DNA of 25,285 nt from Desulfuromonadaceae bacterium. GTDB taxonomy: Bacteria > Desulfobacterota > Desulfuromonadia > Desulfuromonadales > SZUA-401. Below, one piece after another: positions 21,993 to 25,285 of this stretch. Within the stretch, counting starts at the first letter, position 1. Every line of letters starts with the position of its first letter. The translations under genes and the position numbers were made by a program. The notes below the pieces were generated by a model. It was given only the letters and a program-made list of their open reading frames with translations. It did no database searches and had not been told where the DNA came from. The stretch is taken from assembly GCA_003246035.1 (NCBI GenBank), contig QKBP01000069.1, positions 1 to 25,285 of the forward strand, written 5' to 3'.

Positions 21993-22364
21993 ATGATCTA
22001 CATCGGTAACCAGGCAGACGGCGGTTGCGGCATCTATCTCGACGCGTATGCCCTGGAACGTCAGCACGGCGGGATCCAGGTGAGCGCGGTCATCGGGGAT
22101 GGCAGCTACGAAGGGGAGGTGCTGGTACTCCTCGGAAGCGGTGTCCAGGTCACCTTTGTGGACGAGCTGTGGGGGGATTCGCGCCGGCTGCGCGCTTTCC
22201 TCGACCGGCACGGCAAGGAGAGGATTCTTCGCGACCTGGAAGGCGCCTTGCGTGAGGAATGGCCGGAGCTCGGTCGAGCGTCGTCTGATTCCCGGAGCCG
22301 CCCCCATGTCTACCTGCCGCTTTTCGACGCCCCGGGCGTGGTGGCCGAGGCGAACCCGGCGTGA
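21993..22364 (+). CDS. Small soluble protein of unknown function
   Basis: The 123-residue product is not recognised. It has no signal peptide or membrane helix. The first 60 residues look beta-rich (MIYIGNQADGGCGIYLD, EGEVLVLLGSGVQVTFV). A charged helical segment follows (DSRRLRAFLDRHGKERILRD, then LEGALREEW), and then a Ser/Arg/Pro-rich tail. GAGGAGG lies 5 nt before ATG 21993, which excludes an in-frame start at 21933. It is divergent from the antiporter and sits 71 nt before the maf start; the gap has no terminator but contains a small hairpin GGGGA/TCCCC (22408-22422) just ahead of the maf ribosome binding site. Confidence 0.72.
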   Translation: MIYIGNQADGGCGIYLDAYALERQHGGIQVSAVIGDGSYEGEVLVLLGSGVQVTFVDELWGDSRRLRAFLDRHGKERILRDLEGALREEWPELGRASSDSRSRPHVYLPLFDAPGVVAEANPA

Positions 22365-22435
22365 CAGGGGCCTCGGGCATTGCCAAGAGGGAGGAAGTAC
22401 GGTAAAAGGGGATCATTTCCCCGAGGATGAATTCG

Positions 22436-23017
22436 ATGCGCACCCTGGTACTCGCCTCCACCAGCCCCTACCGTCGTAAACTTCTCAAGCAGCTGGGGCT
22501 CCCGTTTTTGACCGCGGCCCCCCGCTGCCGCGAGGAGATCCAGCCGGGAATCGCTCCGGAGCTGCTGGTGAAGCACCTCGCGATTCAGAAGGCCGAGAGC
22601 CTTGCTCGGCAGTATGACGATGCCCTGATCATAGGCTCCGACCAGGTCTTCGTGGACCCCCGCAACCGGGTTCTGGGCAAGCCGGGGACCAGCCAGAAGG
22701 CCTTTGAGCAGCTCAAGTCGATGTCGGGGCGCAGCCACACGTTCTTCACCGGGGTGTGCGTTCATGACAGCGCCAGTGGCGAGACCCAGGTCGACTACAC
22801 CACCTTCAGCGTCACCCTGCGCAAACTGAACGATGACGAGATCCGCAATTATATCCGTCGCGAGGACCCGGTCGACTGTGCCGGTTCCTTCAAGATCGAG
22901 GGGCTCGGGATCGCCCTGATGGAGACCACCTCGGGACAGGATTATACGGGGCTGATTGGTTTGCCGCTGATCAAGCTGTGCGGCATGCTGCGCGATGCGG
23001 GGGTCGAACTGCTCTGA
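22436..23017 (+). CDS. maf: Maf/YceF-type nucleotide pyrophosphatase
   Basis: This 193-residue cytoplasmic protein belongs to the Maf family, which hydrolyses non-canonical or modified nucleoside triphosphates to monophosphates. Its wording follows the E. coli YceF branch, which acts on 7-methyl-GTP, closely: LVLASTSPYRRKLL at the start, LIIGSDQV with the catalytic aspartate, GKPGTSQKAFEQL, DCAGSFKIEGLGIAL and GLPLIKLCGMLR at the end. Length is nearly that of YceF (194). ATG 22436 is preferred to the ATG at 22427 because the GAGG ribosome binding site lies directly against the latter and at normal distance from the former. Confidence 0.92.
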   Translation: MRTLVLASTSPYRRKLLKQLGLPFLTAAPRCREEIQPGIAPELLVKHLAIQKAESLARQYDDALIIGSDQVFVDPRNRVLGKPGTSQKAFEQLKSMSGRSHTFFTGVCVHDSASGETQVDYTTFSVTLRKLNDDEIRNYIRREDPVDCAGSFKIEGLGIALMETTSGQDYTGLIGLPLIKLCGMLRDAGVELL

Positions 23018-23040
23018 ACACGCTCCTGTTCAGCTTTGGT

Positions 23041-23069
23041 TTGACCATTTGACCGTAAAATGCTAGTAT
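23041..23069 (+). promoter_or_regulatory. Sigma70-type promoter of dnaE
   Basis: TTGACC (23041-23046) and TAGTAT (23064-23069) are 17 bp apart. The -10 is preceded by TGC, giving an extended -10. Transcription would begin near 23076, leaving a leader of about 100 nt before dnaE. Confidence 0.75.
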
Positions 23070-23087
23070 CGCCCTCCTGTTGAAGAG

Positions 23088-23144
23088 ACCGGTGTTTGCG
23101 GCGCCTTAGGGGAAACCCGGTGTGGCCGATATCGGTTTTTTTTT
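23088..23144 (+). terminator. Hairpin and poly-T in the dnaE leader, possible attenuator
   Basis: ACCGG-t-GTTT (23088-23097) pairs with AAACCCGGT (23113-23121) over 9 bp with one bulged T. It is followed by the self-complementary CCGATATCGG (23126-23135) and then nine T residues (23136-23144). Because it lies downstream of the promoter and about 30 nt before the ATG, it could terminate or attenuate dnaE transcription. The stem next to the T-run is short, so termination may be weak. Confidence 0.45.
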
Positions 23145-23174
23145 GTCAGCCTAGGGCTGAATCGAGCTGTGTTC

Positions 23175-25285
<2,111 letters not shown>

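Overview
The window is about 25.3 kb of GC-rich, densely coded bacterial chromosome from a Gram-negative. The proteins (mreBCD-mrdA-rodA shape cluster, many iron-sulfur proteins, AmmeMemoRadiSam enzyme, exported multicopper oxidase, HD-GYP protein) look most like a Desulfuromonas/Geobacter-type organism (Desulfuromonadia). That placement is an inference from protein character; no search was run. No rRNA, tRNA, CRISPR array, insertion sequence or phage gene was seen. Both ends cut genes: mreB on the left, dnaE on the right.

Layout. (1) 1-4900: elongasome cluster mreB (3' end), intrinsic terminator, then mreC-mreD-mrdA-rodA with overlapping or nearly touching genes. (2) 4901-5340: gene-free stretch with two tandem direct copies of a roughly 108-bp hairpin-bearing repeat, about 86% identical. 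(3) 5341-8785: probable operon of a radical SAM protein (AmrS type), a small MscS channel, a stand-alone Smr domain and an unusual Cys-rich ferredoxin-like protein. (4) 8913-10278: NfeD plus slipin/SPFH membrane pair, closed by a strong, probably bidirectional terminator. (5) 10357-12757, minus strand: a long-chain acyl-CoA synthetase and a small two-helix membrane protein. (6) 12886-16215: an orphan NarL/LuxR response regulator, then a long, AT-richer, signal-dense leader and a secreted multicopper oxidase with all four copper motifs. (7) 16297-17628: exported FKBP-type prolyl isomerase and a small nitroreductase. (8) 17683-21833, minus strand: CPA2 cation/proton antiporter, then a membrane HAMP/HD-GYP protein overlapping a lipoprotein gene. 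(9) 21993-25285: unknown 123-aa protein, Maf/YceF pyrophosphatase, and the 5' two thirds of dnaE behind a clear sigma70-type promoter and a hairpin/poly-T leader.

Most of the window is housekeeping or envelope biology. No complete novel defence or mobile system was seen. The least explained parts are non-coding: the paired repeat after rodA, the control region between the response regulator and the multicopper oxidase, and the dnaE leader. The least explained proteins are the Cys-rich ferredoxin-like protein at 7490-8785 and the unknowns at 10357-10758 and 21993-22364. Long antisense ORFs opposite almost every gene are treated as GC-driven shadows.
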